From Nitrospira sp. (lineage in GTDB: Bacteria; Nitrospirota; Thermodesulfovibrionia; Thermodesulfovibrionales; SM23-35), in NCBI GenBank assembly GCA_016873615.1, contig VGWX01000009.1, positions 1-47,185 on the forward strand: a DNA stretch of 47,185 bases, given 5' to 3'. Below the pieces are notes generated by a model. The model was not told where the DNA came from. It made no database searches and worked only from the letters and a program-made list of their open reading frames with translations. Of this stretch, positions 24,439 through 32,438 are shown piece after piece. Position 1 is the stretch's first letter. Every line of letters begins with the position of its first letter. The position numbers were made by a program, and so were the translations under genes.

Positions 24439-25605
24439 ATGAAAATTCCTCTTTCATACAGCCTGCGAAATCTTATGACACGCAGGCTTACAACTTTTCT
24501 TACAGCCGCCGGCATGGCTTTGGTGGTATTTGTGTTTGCGGCGGTACTGATGCTTGCCGAGGGCTTGCAGAAGACACTTACCGAAACGGGCTCTTATGAA
24601 AATGTCGTTGTAATAAGGAAAGCAGCGGGTTCAGAGGTACAGAGCGGCATTGACAGGATTCAGGCTTCTGTCATCGAAACGCAGCCCGAGATTGCCACAG
24701 GCTCCGGCGGTAAACGTCTTGCTGCCAAAGAGCTGGTGGTGCTTATTGCCCTTCCCAAGCGGGGTACGGAAAAACCTTCAAATATAGTCATACGCGGGAT
24801 TGGAGAGCATTCAATGCTGTTGCGGCCGCAGGTAAAGCTTGTTCAGGGGCGGATGCCTCGTCCGGGTTCCTCAGAGATCATTGCGGGGGTGAATATTGCA
24901 AAACGTTTTCAGGGTGGAGGTCTTGGAGAGTCACTTAGGTTTGCCGTAAGAGACTGGATGGTCGTCGGCGTATTCGATGCCGGCAACACCAGCTTTAATT
25001 CAGAGATATGGGGGGATGTAGATCAATTCATGCAGGCATTCAGAAGGCCGGCTTATTCGTCGGTTATCTTCAAATTGAGTGATCCTTCTGAATTTGAAAG
25101 AGTAAAAACAAGGATTGAGAATGATCCGCGTCTGACGCAGGAAGCTATGCGTGAACCTGAATATTACAGGAAACAATCTGAGATGATGGCGAAATTCCTT
25201 CGGGTTCTCGGCCTCACACTCACAATCATATTCTCTCTTGGGGCTGTCATAGGCGCTATGATTACCATGTACTCTTCTGTTGCCAATCGCGTTTTTGAGA
25301 TCGGCACGCTGCGGGCGCTCGGCTTCCAGAGGAAGAGCATTCTTGCAGCTTTTCTTGCAGAGGCCATTTCCCTTGGTCTGATAGGGGGAGTAGCCGGCCT
25401 TTTCTTAGCCTCGTTCCTGCAGCTTTACACTGTTTCTACAATGAACTGGCAAACTTTTTCCGAGCTTGCGTTCAGTTTTTCATTAACATTTGAGATTATT
25501 TATGAGGCAATGTCCTTTGCTATTATAATGGGATTTGTTGGTGGTGTGCTTCCGGCAATCAGGGCATCGCGAATGGATATCATCGAGGCATTAAGGGCAA
25601 GTTAA
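24439..25605 (+). CDS. ABC exporter permease, FtsX/MacB type (second subunit)
   Basis: 388 residues with the same plan as the gene before: an N-terminal membrane segment, a periplasmic domain (about 45-255), and three C-terminal segments ending LPAIRASRMDIIEALRAS. Two different permeases with one ATPase and one adaptor suggest a heterodimeric tripartite machine of the kind that exports peptides, lipoproteins or lipids; the cargo is unknown. The 54-bp gap before it holds short imperfect GGATTAAG repeats and no clear ribosome binding site. Confidence 0.9.
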   Translation: MKIPLSYSLRNLMTRRLTTFLTAAGMALVVFVFAAVLMLAEGLQKTLTETGSYENVVVIRKAAGSEVQSGIDRIQASVIETQPEIATGSGGKRLAAKELVVLIALPKRGTEKPSNIVIRGIGEHSMLLRPQVKLVQGRMPRPGSSEIIAGVNIAKRFQGGGLGESLRFAVRDWMVVGVFDAGNTSFNSEIWGDVDQFMQAFRRPAYSSVIFKLSDPSEFERVKTRIENDPRLTQEAMREPEYYRKQSEMMAKFLRVLGLTLTIIFSLGAVIGAMITMYSSVANRVFEIGTLRALGFQRKSILAAFLAEAISLGLIGGVAGLFLASFLQLYTVSTMNWQTFSELAFSFSLTFEIIYEAMSFAIIMGFVGGVLPAIRASRMDIIEALRAS

Positions 25606-25823
25606 CTCCAAAATGCAGTTGATGCCAGGTATGCATGCAGAAAAAACTTTACAAATCGCAATCCGGCTTTAAAAAGCATATATTTGTTATACATGAAAAT
25701 ATGCAGGTGTCATTGTTTGCAGATGTCTTACAAAGGTGGCGACGTAAAGCTTTTTCTGCATACATACCTGACATATTAAGTTCAGAATTGTATTTTACTG
25801 TCACAGGCAGTGCGCGGATATTA

Positions 25824-25904
25824 TTACCTTCGGGTCAGCACCCTGATGATGATGTAAACTAAGAACATGACTGCGAGTGAAATTATAAAAGTCTTGATAT
25901 CCAT
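25824..25904 (-). CDS. 26-residue single-pass membrane microprotein
   Basis: Starting at ATG 25904, 6 nt after GAGGA, a 26-codon frame reads MDIKTF, a continuous hydrophobic stretch (IISLAVMFLVYIIIRV) and a basic LTRR end before TAA. This is a classic small N-in or N-out membrane peptide. It lies 37 bp downstream of nth on the same strand and could be the last gene of that operon. The overlapping plus-strand frame 25635-25862 has no family resemblance or ribosome binding site. Support is sequence pattern only. Confidence 0.5.
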   Translation of the reverse strand: MDIKTFIISLAVMFLVYIIIRVLTRR

Positions 25905-25941
25905 TTATTCCTCTATAAACAGCAAGCTGAATTTTGTGTGA

Positions 25942-26574
25942 TCAGATGTTTCTCGAAGGGCAGATGTTGCTGAGAATGCATTCCTGATGATCAGGTTTTT
26001 TTGCCTGACATATCTTTCTTCCATGAAATATCAACAGATGGGAAATGTTTCCCCATTCTTTTTTGGGTGTGATTGCCATTAAATCCTTTTCTATTTTTAC
26101 CGGATCAGCGTTTTTTGTAAGCCCGAGCCTGTATGAAAGTCTTTTAACATGAGTGTCTACCGCAATCCCCTCGTGAATGCCAAAGGCATTGGAAAGGATA
26201 ATATTTGCTGTTTTTCTCGCAACACCGGGCAGGCTTGTGAGTTCATTCATTGTTTTTGGAACCTGTGAATTGAATTGAGCGACTATGATCTTTGCCCCGG
26301 CCTGAATGTTTTTTGCCTTTGTCTTGTAGAAATTTACAGACCCTGTATCTTTTTGCAGTGTCTCAAGAGGAGCATCCGCATAATCTTTTACAGTCCTGTA
26401 TTTCCTGAAAAGGTTTTCAGTTACCTTGTTAACAAGCGCGTCAGTGGTCTGCGCCGAGAGTATTGTGGCCACAAGAAGCTGGAACGGGTCTGAGAAGTTG
26501 AGAGCTGTCTTGGGCTTTGGATATGCCTTGTTTAAACGCTTCAGAATTTCAGGTAATTTATCTTGCGTATTCAT
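25942..26574 (-). CDS. nth: Endonuclease III (DNA glycosylase/AP lyase)
   Basis: 210 residues. This base-excision repair enzyme removes oxidised pyrimidines. The helix-hairpin-helix segment SLPGVARKTANIIL has the catalytic Lys, and AVDTHVKRLSYRLGL has the catalytic Asp. The C-terminal Fe-S loop reads C-QAKKPD-H-QE-C-ILSNI-C. The canonical pattern C-x6-C-x2-C-x5-C has its second cysteine replaced by His, confirmed at the codon (CAT). Its start overlaps the end of the apgM-like gene by 4 nt (ATGA), so the two are cotranscribed. Confidence 0.95.
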   Translation of the reverse strand: MNTQDKLPEILKRLNKAYPKPKTALNFSDPFQLLVATILSAQTTDALVNKVTENLFRKYRTVKDYADAPLETLQKDTGSVNFYKTKAKNIQAGAKIIVAQFNSQVPKTMNELTSLPGVARKTANIILSNAFGIHEGIAVDTHVKRLSYRLGLTKNADPVKIEKDLMAITPKKEWGNISHLLIFHGRKICQAKKPDHQECILSNICPSRNI

Positions 26575-27779
26575 TCGCCTTTAATAAAATAATCCATCAG
26601 CCTCTGGCCTTCCTCAAAAAACAGGATGCCGTCCATCTCTGTGATTGATTCATCAAACGCAGCTTTGTTTTTTCTCTTAACGCTGTTGTCGTATATCACA
26701 AAAGGAACAGGCTCATCAGAATGTGTCTTGATTTCTATGGGTGTGGCATGGTCAGGCAATACGAGTATTTTATATTTATTGAAGGATTCAATACCTTTCA
26801 GGACAGTGCCTACCACAAGCGCATCAAAATCTTCTATCGCCTTTATTTTATCTCTGAAATTTCCGGAATGGCCTGCCTCATCCGGCGCCTCAACATGGAT
26901 ATATGCAATATCAACCCTCTCCAATGCCTTAAGGGATGCCTCAGCTTTTCCGACATAATTCGTGTCTAAATAACCGGTAATCCCCGGAACTTCAAGGATC
27001 TCAAATCCGGCATTAATCCCCAACCCCCTCATGAGATCAACAGCAGAGACGAGCGAACCCTTAAGTGAATACTTCTGTTTGAATGTGGGCAGGGTCATTT
27101 TTTTACCCTGCCCCCAGAGCCATATGCTGTTTGCCGGTTTATAGCCTTTTCTAAGACGCTCCCTGTTGACAGGATGGTTTTCAAGAACACCTGCTGATTT
27201 GAGCATCAGATCTCTCAATGTGTCCTCTCCGTCTCCAACAGGAAGGTAGTCTGCTATTTCTTTGCCTGTTATATCATGAGGCGGGGTGCATTCAATATTT
27301 GCGGCGCCGGACGACCATACCATTATATGCCTGTAGCTGACACCCGGATAAAAGCTGATCTGCTCTGAGCCGATATTGTTGTTAATATCTTTAACAAGTT
27401 CCCCTGCCTCTTCTGTTGTTATATGTCCGCTGCTGTAATCTTCCATAACAGCCTTTGTTTTGTCTTTATTATATTTGAGTGTGACCAGATTGCATCTGTA
27501 AGCCACATCTTCTTGTTTTAACGGGATCCCTATGCTTGCTGCTTCGAGCGGAGCCCTGCCTGAATAAAATTCCTGGGGATTGTAGCCGAGGATGTTCAGA
27601 TTAGCAATGTCTGAGCCTGGATGAAAACCCGGAGGTACGGTCCTGATCTTGCCTATTGTACCCTCACGTGCAAGTCTGTCCATGTTGGGCGTATATGCGC
27701 TCTGCAACGGAGTTTTCCCACCGAGTTCTTTTAATGGCCTGTCTGCCATACCATCGCCAATGATGACAACATATTTCAT
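26571..27779 (-). CDS. apgM: Cofactor-independent phosphoglycerate mutase, archaeal type / proposed homoserine kinase
   Basis: 402 residues of the alkaline-phosphatase-like ApgM family. IIGDGMADRP, TPLQSAYTPNMDRLAREG and PPGFHPGSDIANLNILGYNP form the metal and serine nucleophile region, and HVEAPDEAGHSG and VLPDHATP are later metal ligands. In many bacteria a branch of this family lies beside homoserine dehydrogenase and has been proposed to replace homoserine kinase (TIGR02535). Here hom is two genes upstream on the same strand, which favours that role. Sequence alone does not separate the two activities. Confidence 0.85.
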   Translation of the reverse strand: MKYVVIIGDGMADRPLKELGGKTPLQSAYTPNMDRLAREGTIGKIRTVPPGFHPGSDIANLNILGYNPQEFYSGRAPLEAASIGIPLKQEDVAYRCNLVTLKYNKDKTKAVMEDYSSGHITTEEAGELVKDINNNIGSEQISFYPGVSYRHIMVWSSGAANIECTPPHDITGKEIADYLPVGDGEDTLRDLMLKSAGVLENHPVNRERLRKGYKPANSIWLWGQGKKMTLPTFKQKYSLKGSLVSAVDLMRGLGINAGFEILEVPGITGYLDTNYVGKAEASLKALERVDIAYIHVEAPDEAGHSGNFRDKIKAIEDFDALVVGTVLKGIESFNKYKILVLPDHATPIEIKTHSDEPVPFVIYDNSVKRKNKAAFDESITEMDGILFFEEGQRLMDYFIKGE

Positions 27780-27841
27780 ATGATATCCTTTATCGCCTTT
27801 CCTGCTGATTTCATATTAAATTTTAACAGTCCGGCTGCTGA

Positions 27842-28078
27842 TTAATCTACGAAGTCTCCTTCAATAACTTCAACATTAATCCCCTGATCCTCAAGGGACT
27901 TTATGCCTTTGCCGAGGTTTTCTTCGGTTCCCTCAAGTTCAAGTACCATCTCTCCCACTGTCTCTGTGACCCTTGCCCGGCGTATGTTCGGCATAACATC
28001 ATATTTTTTTGCCATGGTAAAGATAACAGGCTCTTTGATGAGACGCTGGGGAAAGGTCAATTTAACCCTTTTTTTCAT
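27842..28078 (-). CDS. NIL-domain small protein
   Basis: 78 residues. The whole protein is a NIL domain, a small ACT-like fold found at the end of methionine ABC importer ATPases and in ferredoxin fusions of anaerobes: LTFPQRLIKEPVIFTMAKKYDV, then IRRARVTETVGEMVLELEG. In methanogens and Desulfobacterota, NIL-ferredoxin proteins take part in homocysteine or sulfur-transfer steps. Its position between hom/E1 and the apgM-like gene suggests methionine or sulfur metabolism here. AAGGAG precedes the ATG. Confidence 0.82.
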   Translation of the reverse strand: MKKRVKLTFPQRLIKEPVIFTMAKKYDVMPNIRRARVTETVGEMVLELEGTEENLGKGIKSLEDQGINVEVIEGDFVD

Positions 28079-28122
28079 AGCAATCTCCTTTGATTACACA
28101 TTTTACTTTAAAATCATAATAA

Positions 28123-28914
28123 TTAATAGTGACTGGTATAATCTATCAACTCGGTAATTACCGGATGGTCGCTGCATATAGGGCAGTCGGGATTTTTTGG
28201 TATTTTTACTTTTCTGAAGGAAGTTTTGAGTGCATCGTAGATGAGAAGCTCGCCTTTCAGTATTTGCCCTGTGCCGACTATAAGTTTAAGCACCTCTGTT
28301 GCCTGAAGCGTTCCTATTACACCCGGGACAACCCCAAGAAGTCCAAGCCCCTGAGGTGAAGGGAGTATTCCCGGTGGCGGGGGTTCTTCGAACAGACATC
28401 TGTAACACGGGCCTTCTCCGGGAACGAAAACTGTCAACTGGCCTTCAAACTTGAATACTGCACCGGTTACCAGAGTTTTTTTTGACATGACACAGGCATC
28501 GTTAACCAGGAATCTCGTTGCATAATTATCGCTGCAATCAATCACAATGTCATAATCTTTTATCAGGCCGAGGATATTCTGCCTGGTTAGTCGCTCTTTG
28601 ATGGGGATAATGTGAACATCGGGGTTCAGGGATTCAAAGGTATTTTTTGCCGATTCAACCTTTGGTATGCCAAGTGTCCTTGTGCAATGCGCTATCTGGC
28701 GCTGGAGGTTGCTGAGATCAACTTCATCATTGTCAATAATGGCAATCGTACCGACCCCTGCTGCAGAGAGATAATATCCAACTGATGAGCCAAGACCTCC
28801 TGCGCCAACCATGAATACCTTTGCGTTTAAGAGCTTGGCCTGTCCCTCTTCTCCTACCTCCGGCAGAATAAGATGCCTGCTGTACCGCTGTAGCTGTGCT
28901 TCTGTAAATTTCAC
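28123..28914 (-). CDS. ThiF/MoeB/HesA-family adenylyltransferase (E1-like)
   Basis: 263 residues. ATP-binding GAGGLGSS, IDNDEVDLSNLQRQ, and the metal/adenylate Asp in DIVIDCSDNYATR are clear. The zinc-binding cysteines are CYRC and CPIC. These enzymes adenylate the C-terminal Gly-Gly of sulfur-carrier proteins (ThiS, MoaD, HcyS). No dedicated thiF is seen in the thi operon, so it could serve ThiS (43855-44055). Its position between hom and the NIL gene also fits an HcyF-like role in methionine synthesis. It ends CSDHPVITELIDY. Confidence 0.9.
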   Translation of the reverse strand: MKFTEAQLQRYSRHLILPEVGEEGQAKLLNAKVFMVGAGGLGSSVGYYLSAAGVGTIAIIDNDEVDLSNLQRQIAHCTRTLGIPKVESAKNTFESLNPDVHIIPIKERLTRQNILGLIKDYDIVIDCSDNYATRFLVNDACVMSKKTLVTGAVFKFEGQLTVFVPGEGPCYRCLFEEPPPPGILPSPQGLGLLGVVPGVIGTLQATEVLKLIVGTGQILKGELLIYDALKTSFRKVKIPKNPDCPICSDHPVITELIDYTSHY

Positions 28915-28928
28915 GGAACTATTTTTCC

Positions 28929-30227
28929 TTAACCCTCTTCTCTCCCCTCAACCCTGATTACCATTGTTTTGCCCATGACAACAGGTAATTTGTCGATTTC
29001 TTCCAATGCCTGCCGGACGTCTTTTTCCTTTGCTTCATGGCTGAGAACCACAAGCGGGACAGCCTCGCCAAGTTTTCTGCCTTTCTGGATCACCGAGGCA
29101 ATGCTGATGTTGTAAGTGCCGAGGATCCCTGAAATCTTTGAAAGGACACCCGGCTTGTCCAGAGCAGAAAACCTGAAATAATACCTGGACACAACATCAT
29201 CTATATTTTTTACCCGGGTTTCTTTCAAAACCGGCGGGATTGTCGGAACTCTTCCTACAGCATTCTTCTGAATATTTCTTGCAATATCAGCGATATCACT
29301 TACTACAGCGCTTCCTGTTGGCACAGAACCGGCGCCCCGGCCGTAATAGAGCGTTGACCCTGTTGCATCGCCGTCAACATAGATCGCATTGAAGGGTCCG
29401 TCTACTTTTGCGATCAGATATTCTTTCGGCAGCATTGTCGGATGAACCCTGAGCTCTATTTCTCCTTCTGCTTCTTTTGCTATAGCGAGCAGTTTCACCT
29501 TATACCCAAGCTCAGATGCAAACCCTATATCCTGTGAAGATATCTTTGAAATTCCCTCTATGTGCAGGGATTTATACGAGAGGGGAATCCCGTAAGCAAG
29601 TGTTGCAAGGATGGTGAGTTTGTGAGCAGTGTCAATACCTTCTATGTCAAAGGTTGGATCAGCTTCAGCATATCCGAGGGCTTGCGCCTCTTTCAGGGCG
29701 TCTGCAAATTCGACATTCTCATCCGTCATTTTAGTGAGTATATAGTTTGAAGTGCCGTTAATTATGCCGTACACAGCCTTAATCCTGTTTGCGACAAGGC
29801 TTTCCTTCATTACCTTAATAATAGGGATGGCTCCGGCAACAGCTGCCTCAAACCCTACTTCAACTCCTGCCTGCAGGGCAGCAGCAAAGATGTCAGTTCC
29901 TTCAGTGGCAAGCAGCGCTTTGTTGGCAGTAACAACATGCTTGCCTTTCTGAATTGCCTTCAGGATGAAATCTTTTGCAGGTCTGATGCCGCCGATAAGT
30001 TCAACGACTATCTGAATATCCGGGTCATTGAAAATATCATTCACATCTGTGGTAAGAACTCCCGCAGGCACCTTAACCCCCCTGTCTGTTTTGATATCAA
30101 GATCAACGATCTTCCTCAGATTTATCTCAAACCCAAGTCTCTCTCTGAGGACATCCTTATTTTCAAGAAGAACCTTTGCTGTGCCGCTGCCGACAACACC
30201 GAAGCCTATAATTCCTATGTTTATCAT
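28929..30227 (-). CDS. hom: Homoserine dehydrogenase with ACT domain
   Basis: 432 residues. NAD(P)-binding GFGVVGSGTAKVL, VELIGGIRPA, VTANKALLA, the catalytic region GIINGTSNYILTKM with ADPTFDIEGIDTAHKLTIL, and a C-terminal ACT domain (about 355-430) for feedback control, probably by threonine. It reduces aspartate semialdehyde to homoserine, the branch to threonine and methionine. The downstream E1, NIL and apgM-like genes make a coherent cluster. Confidence 0.96.
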   Translation of the reverse strand: MINIGIIGFGVVGSGTAKVLLENKDVLRERLGFEINLRKIVDLDIKTDRGVKVPAGVLTTDVNDIFNDPDIQIVVELIGGIRPAKDFILKAIQKGKHVVTANKALLATEGTDIFAAALQAGVEVGFEAAVAGAIPIIKVMKESLVANRIKAVYGIINGTSNYILTKMTDENVEFADALKEAQALGYAEADPTFDIEGIDTAHKLTILATLAYGIPLSYKSLHIEGISKISSQDIGFASELGYKVKLLAIAKEAEGEIELRVHPTMLPKEYLIAKVDGPFNAIYVDGDATGSTLYYGRGAGSVPTGSAVVSDIADIARNIQKNAVGRVPTIPPVLKETRVKNIDDVVSRYYFRFSALDKPGVLSKISGILGTYNISIASVIQKGRKLGEAVPLVVLSHEAKEKDVRQALEEIDKLPVVMGKTMVIRVEGREEG

Positions 30228-30283
30228 TTTCTTAGCACCTTCCTTAAACTTTTTGTGGTCTTTCTGTCCTGTTACTATTCACT

Positions 30284-31126
30284 TTAGTTATTATTATACA
30301 TCTCCTCTGCATTCATTGAGCTCCTGACCAGTGGAGCTGACGCAGCATACTTAAATCCCATGGCGAGAGCTGAAAGACGGAGCCTCTCGAAAACATCAGG
30401 GCGTATATATTCGACAACAGGCAGGTTCAGTTTTGACGGCCTGAGATACTGTCCTATGGTGATGATATCACAGCCTGCATTCCTCAGGTCTCTCAACACG
30501 TTCATAACCTCAGGTATTTTTTCTCCAAATCCAAGCATGAGACCTGACTTTATATATATCCCCGGAGCTCTCTTCTTAGCGTTTTCCAGAATGTGCAGTG
30601 AACGCCTGTAGTCTGCGAGCGGCCTGACAACAGGATAAAGCCCCGGAACAGTTTCTATATTATGGTTATAGACATCGGGCCCTGAATTCAGGACCGTATT
30701 AAGACTGTCGGGATTCCCCTGAAAATCAGGGGTAAGCACCTCTACCTTTGCTTCCGGCAGATTACTTTTGACGCTGCAAACAGTCCTTGCAAAATGTCCG
30801 GCGCCGCCATCATGAAGATCATCCCGTGTTACAGAGGTAATGACAACGTAACGCAGCCCCATCTCCCTTGCAGCCAAAGAAATCCTTGCAGGTTCTCCAG
30901 CGTCAACAGGTTCAGGGGTTGAAGATTCTACCGAGCAGAAACCACAGTTCCTTGTGCACTTTGAACCGAGTATCATAAAGGCAGCAGAGGGCTTTGAGAA
31001 ACATTCGCCTGAATTCGGACATCTCGCCTCTTCGCAGACAGTGGAAAGACCATAAGTCCTTAATACCCGCTTTGTTTTGTGCAGTCCTCCGGCATGTTTC
31101 GTCCTTATCCAATCAGGCAATCTCAA
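30284..31126 (-). CDS. lipA: Lipoyl synthase
   Basis: 280 residues. The enzyme inserts two sulfurs into octanoyl groups on lipoate-dependent proteins. The auxiliary cluster motif CEEARCPNSGEC and the radical SAM motif CTRNCGFC are both present, with DDLHDGGAGHFA, VEVLTPDFQG and the C-terminal SSMNAEEMY with the RSS motif that holds the auxiliary cluster. The product implies a lipoylated complex such as glycine cleavage or a 2-oxoacid dehydrogenase, none of which is in the window. No lipB is adjacent. Confidence 0.96.
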   Translation of the reverse strand: MRLPDWIRTKHAGGLHKTKRVLRTYGLSTVCEEARCPNSGECFSKPSAAFMILGSKCTRNCGFCSVESSTPEPVDAGEPARISLAAREMGLRYVVITSVTRDDLHDGGAGHFARTVCSVKSNLPEAKVEVLTPDFQGNPDSLNTVLNSGPDVYNHNIETVPGLYPVVRPLADYRRSLHILENAKKRAPGIYIKSGLMLGFGEKIPEVMNVLRDLRNAGCDIITIGQYLRPSKLNLPVVEYIRPDVFERLRLSALAMGFKYAASAPLVRSSMNAEEMYNNN

Positions 31127-31195
31127 GATAAACCCCTTATAAAGATAGTCATTAAAAATATATAGAAATGTGCAGCTTTGTCAAATACTGCAGAG

Positions 31196-31249
31196 TTTCG
31201 AATAAGCCTAATCTGGCAACTGTCGCCGCTGAATAACGCTCATTCGAAA
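31196..31249. repeat. Intergenic inverted repeat between lipA and mazG
   Basis: TTTCGAATAAGC (31196-31207) and GCTCATTCGAAA (31238-31249) are inverted repeats with one mismatch, 30 bp apart. It lies in a 160-bp gap and may fold in the lipA leader; function unknown. Confidence 0.5.
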
Positions 31250-31286
31250 GTGATGGCTTTTCTGATAATGTCTGCGATCTGAACTA

Positions 31287-32060
31287 TTAACCTTTGGCCT
31301 CCCTGCCTTTTGCCTCATCCCATAATTTATCCATCTCATCAAGTGTCATATCAGACAATTTCCTGCCATGTTCCGCTGCTTTCATTTCAATATAGCGGAA
31401 CCGGTGGATGAACTTGCTGATGGTCTTTCTGTGCGCATCTTCCGGGTTGACTCCGATGAATCTTGAAAGATTTACCAGCATGAAAAAGATATCGCCAAGC
31501 TCATCTTCTATCATGTCCTTATTTTTTGTTCCCAGCGCCTCTTTAAACTCTTTCAGTTCCTCATCGAGCTTCTTTAAGACATCGTCGGCCCTTTCCCAGT
31601 CGAACCCGACCCCGGCTGCCCTTTTCTGCAGCCTGTGTGCGCGAAGCAATGAGGGAAGTGTTTCAGGGACTCCTTCGAGTATGGATACACGCAGTTTGCC
31701 CTCCTGTTTTTTCTGCACCTCCCATTGTGCAACTACCTCATCTGATGTTGAACAGGTTGTATTTCCAAAGACATGGGGATGCCTTGATATCATCTTTTTA
31801 GCGATCTTATCAATAATATCTGACATGTCAAACTCTTTGTTCTCTCTGGCTATCTGGGACTGGAAGACTATCTGAAAGAGCAGATCACCCAGTTCCTCCT
31901 TTATTTTTTCAAGATCATTCTCTTCAATCGCCTCAAGAAGCTCATATGCCTCTTCGACAATGTAAGGTTTCAGGGATTCCCTGGTCTGTTCCTTATCCCA
32001 CGGACAGCCCTTCTCACCCCTGAGTTTCTCCATTATGTTTATTAATTCCTGAAAATCCAT
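31287..32060 (-). CDS. mazG: Nucleoside triphosphate pyrophosphohydrolase MazG
   Basis: 257 residues with two tandem MazG domains. The first has CPWDKEQTRESLKPYIVEE and the metal ligands EELGDLLFQIVF; the second has EELKEFKEA with EDELGDIFFMLVNL. The bacterial two-domain form hydrolyses NTPs/dNTPs, cleaning damaged nucleotides and affecting ppGpp levels. It follows the DUF2784 gene by 17 bp. Confidence 0.95.
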   Translation of the reverse strand: MDFQELINIMEKLRGEKGCPWDKEQTRESLKPYIVEEAYELLEAIEENDLEKIKEELGDLLFQIVFQSQIARENKEFDMSDIIDKIAKKMISRHPHVFGNTTCSTSDEVVAQWEVQKKQEGKLRVSILEGVPETLPSLLRAHRLQKRAAGVGFDWERADDVLKKLDEELKEFKEALGTKNKDMIEDELGDIFFMLVNLSRFIGVNPEDAHRKTISKFIHRFRYIEMKAAEHGRKLSDMTLDEMDKLWDEAKGREAKG

Positions 32061-32077
32061 AATGTCTTTAAAAATAA

Positions 32078-32431
32078 TTATTTTTTCTTTCTTCCATAAT
32101 AAATATATACTGTTATTGAGACAAGGATAATCGTTAACACAAAGATTATCACAGACGACAACTGAAGATAAACAATCTTTTCAACATAATGAATGATATA
32201 TGAGCCTTTATAGGCAAGCATTGGGGCATGTTTCTGTCTGAGCCATACTTCGAGATGTGTCAGGGGGCAATACCATCCAACTATCTGCATGATAACCGAA
32301 AAAGCAAGACCTGTGATGTGGAATATCTTTATCAGGAGATATTTCCTGCCTATGAATGCACCGAATATCAGGAAAATGATCCATAGAAAATGGATGAAGA
32401 CAACAAAATCTGCAGCTACTTTATAGCGCAT
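32078..32431 (-). CDS. DUF2784 family membrane protein
   Basis: About 117 residues from ATG 32431. A TTG at 32446 would add five residues and overlap rnr. Four hydrophobic segments are visible (about 8-25, 32-53, 68-90 by topology, 92-112), with the conserved WYCPLTHLEVWLR and HFLWIIFLIFG of DUF2784. Function is unknown in all bacteria. The lysine/arginine tail suggests a cytoplasmic C terminus. It lies directly between rnr and mazG. Confidence 0.82.
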   Translation of the reverse strand: MRYKVAADFVVFIHFLWIIFLIFGAFIGRKYLLIKIFHITGLAFSVIMQIVGWYCPLTHLEVWLRQKHAPMLAYKGSYIIHYVEKIVYLQLSSVIIFVLTIILVSITVYIYYGRKKK

Positions 32432-32438
32432 TTGAACG

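Noticed and set aside
25635-25862. 75-codon plus-strand frame after the export operon
   Set aside because: No ribosome binding site, no recognisable pattern, and it overlaps a better minus-strand microprotein candidate.
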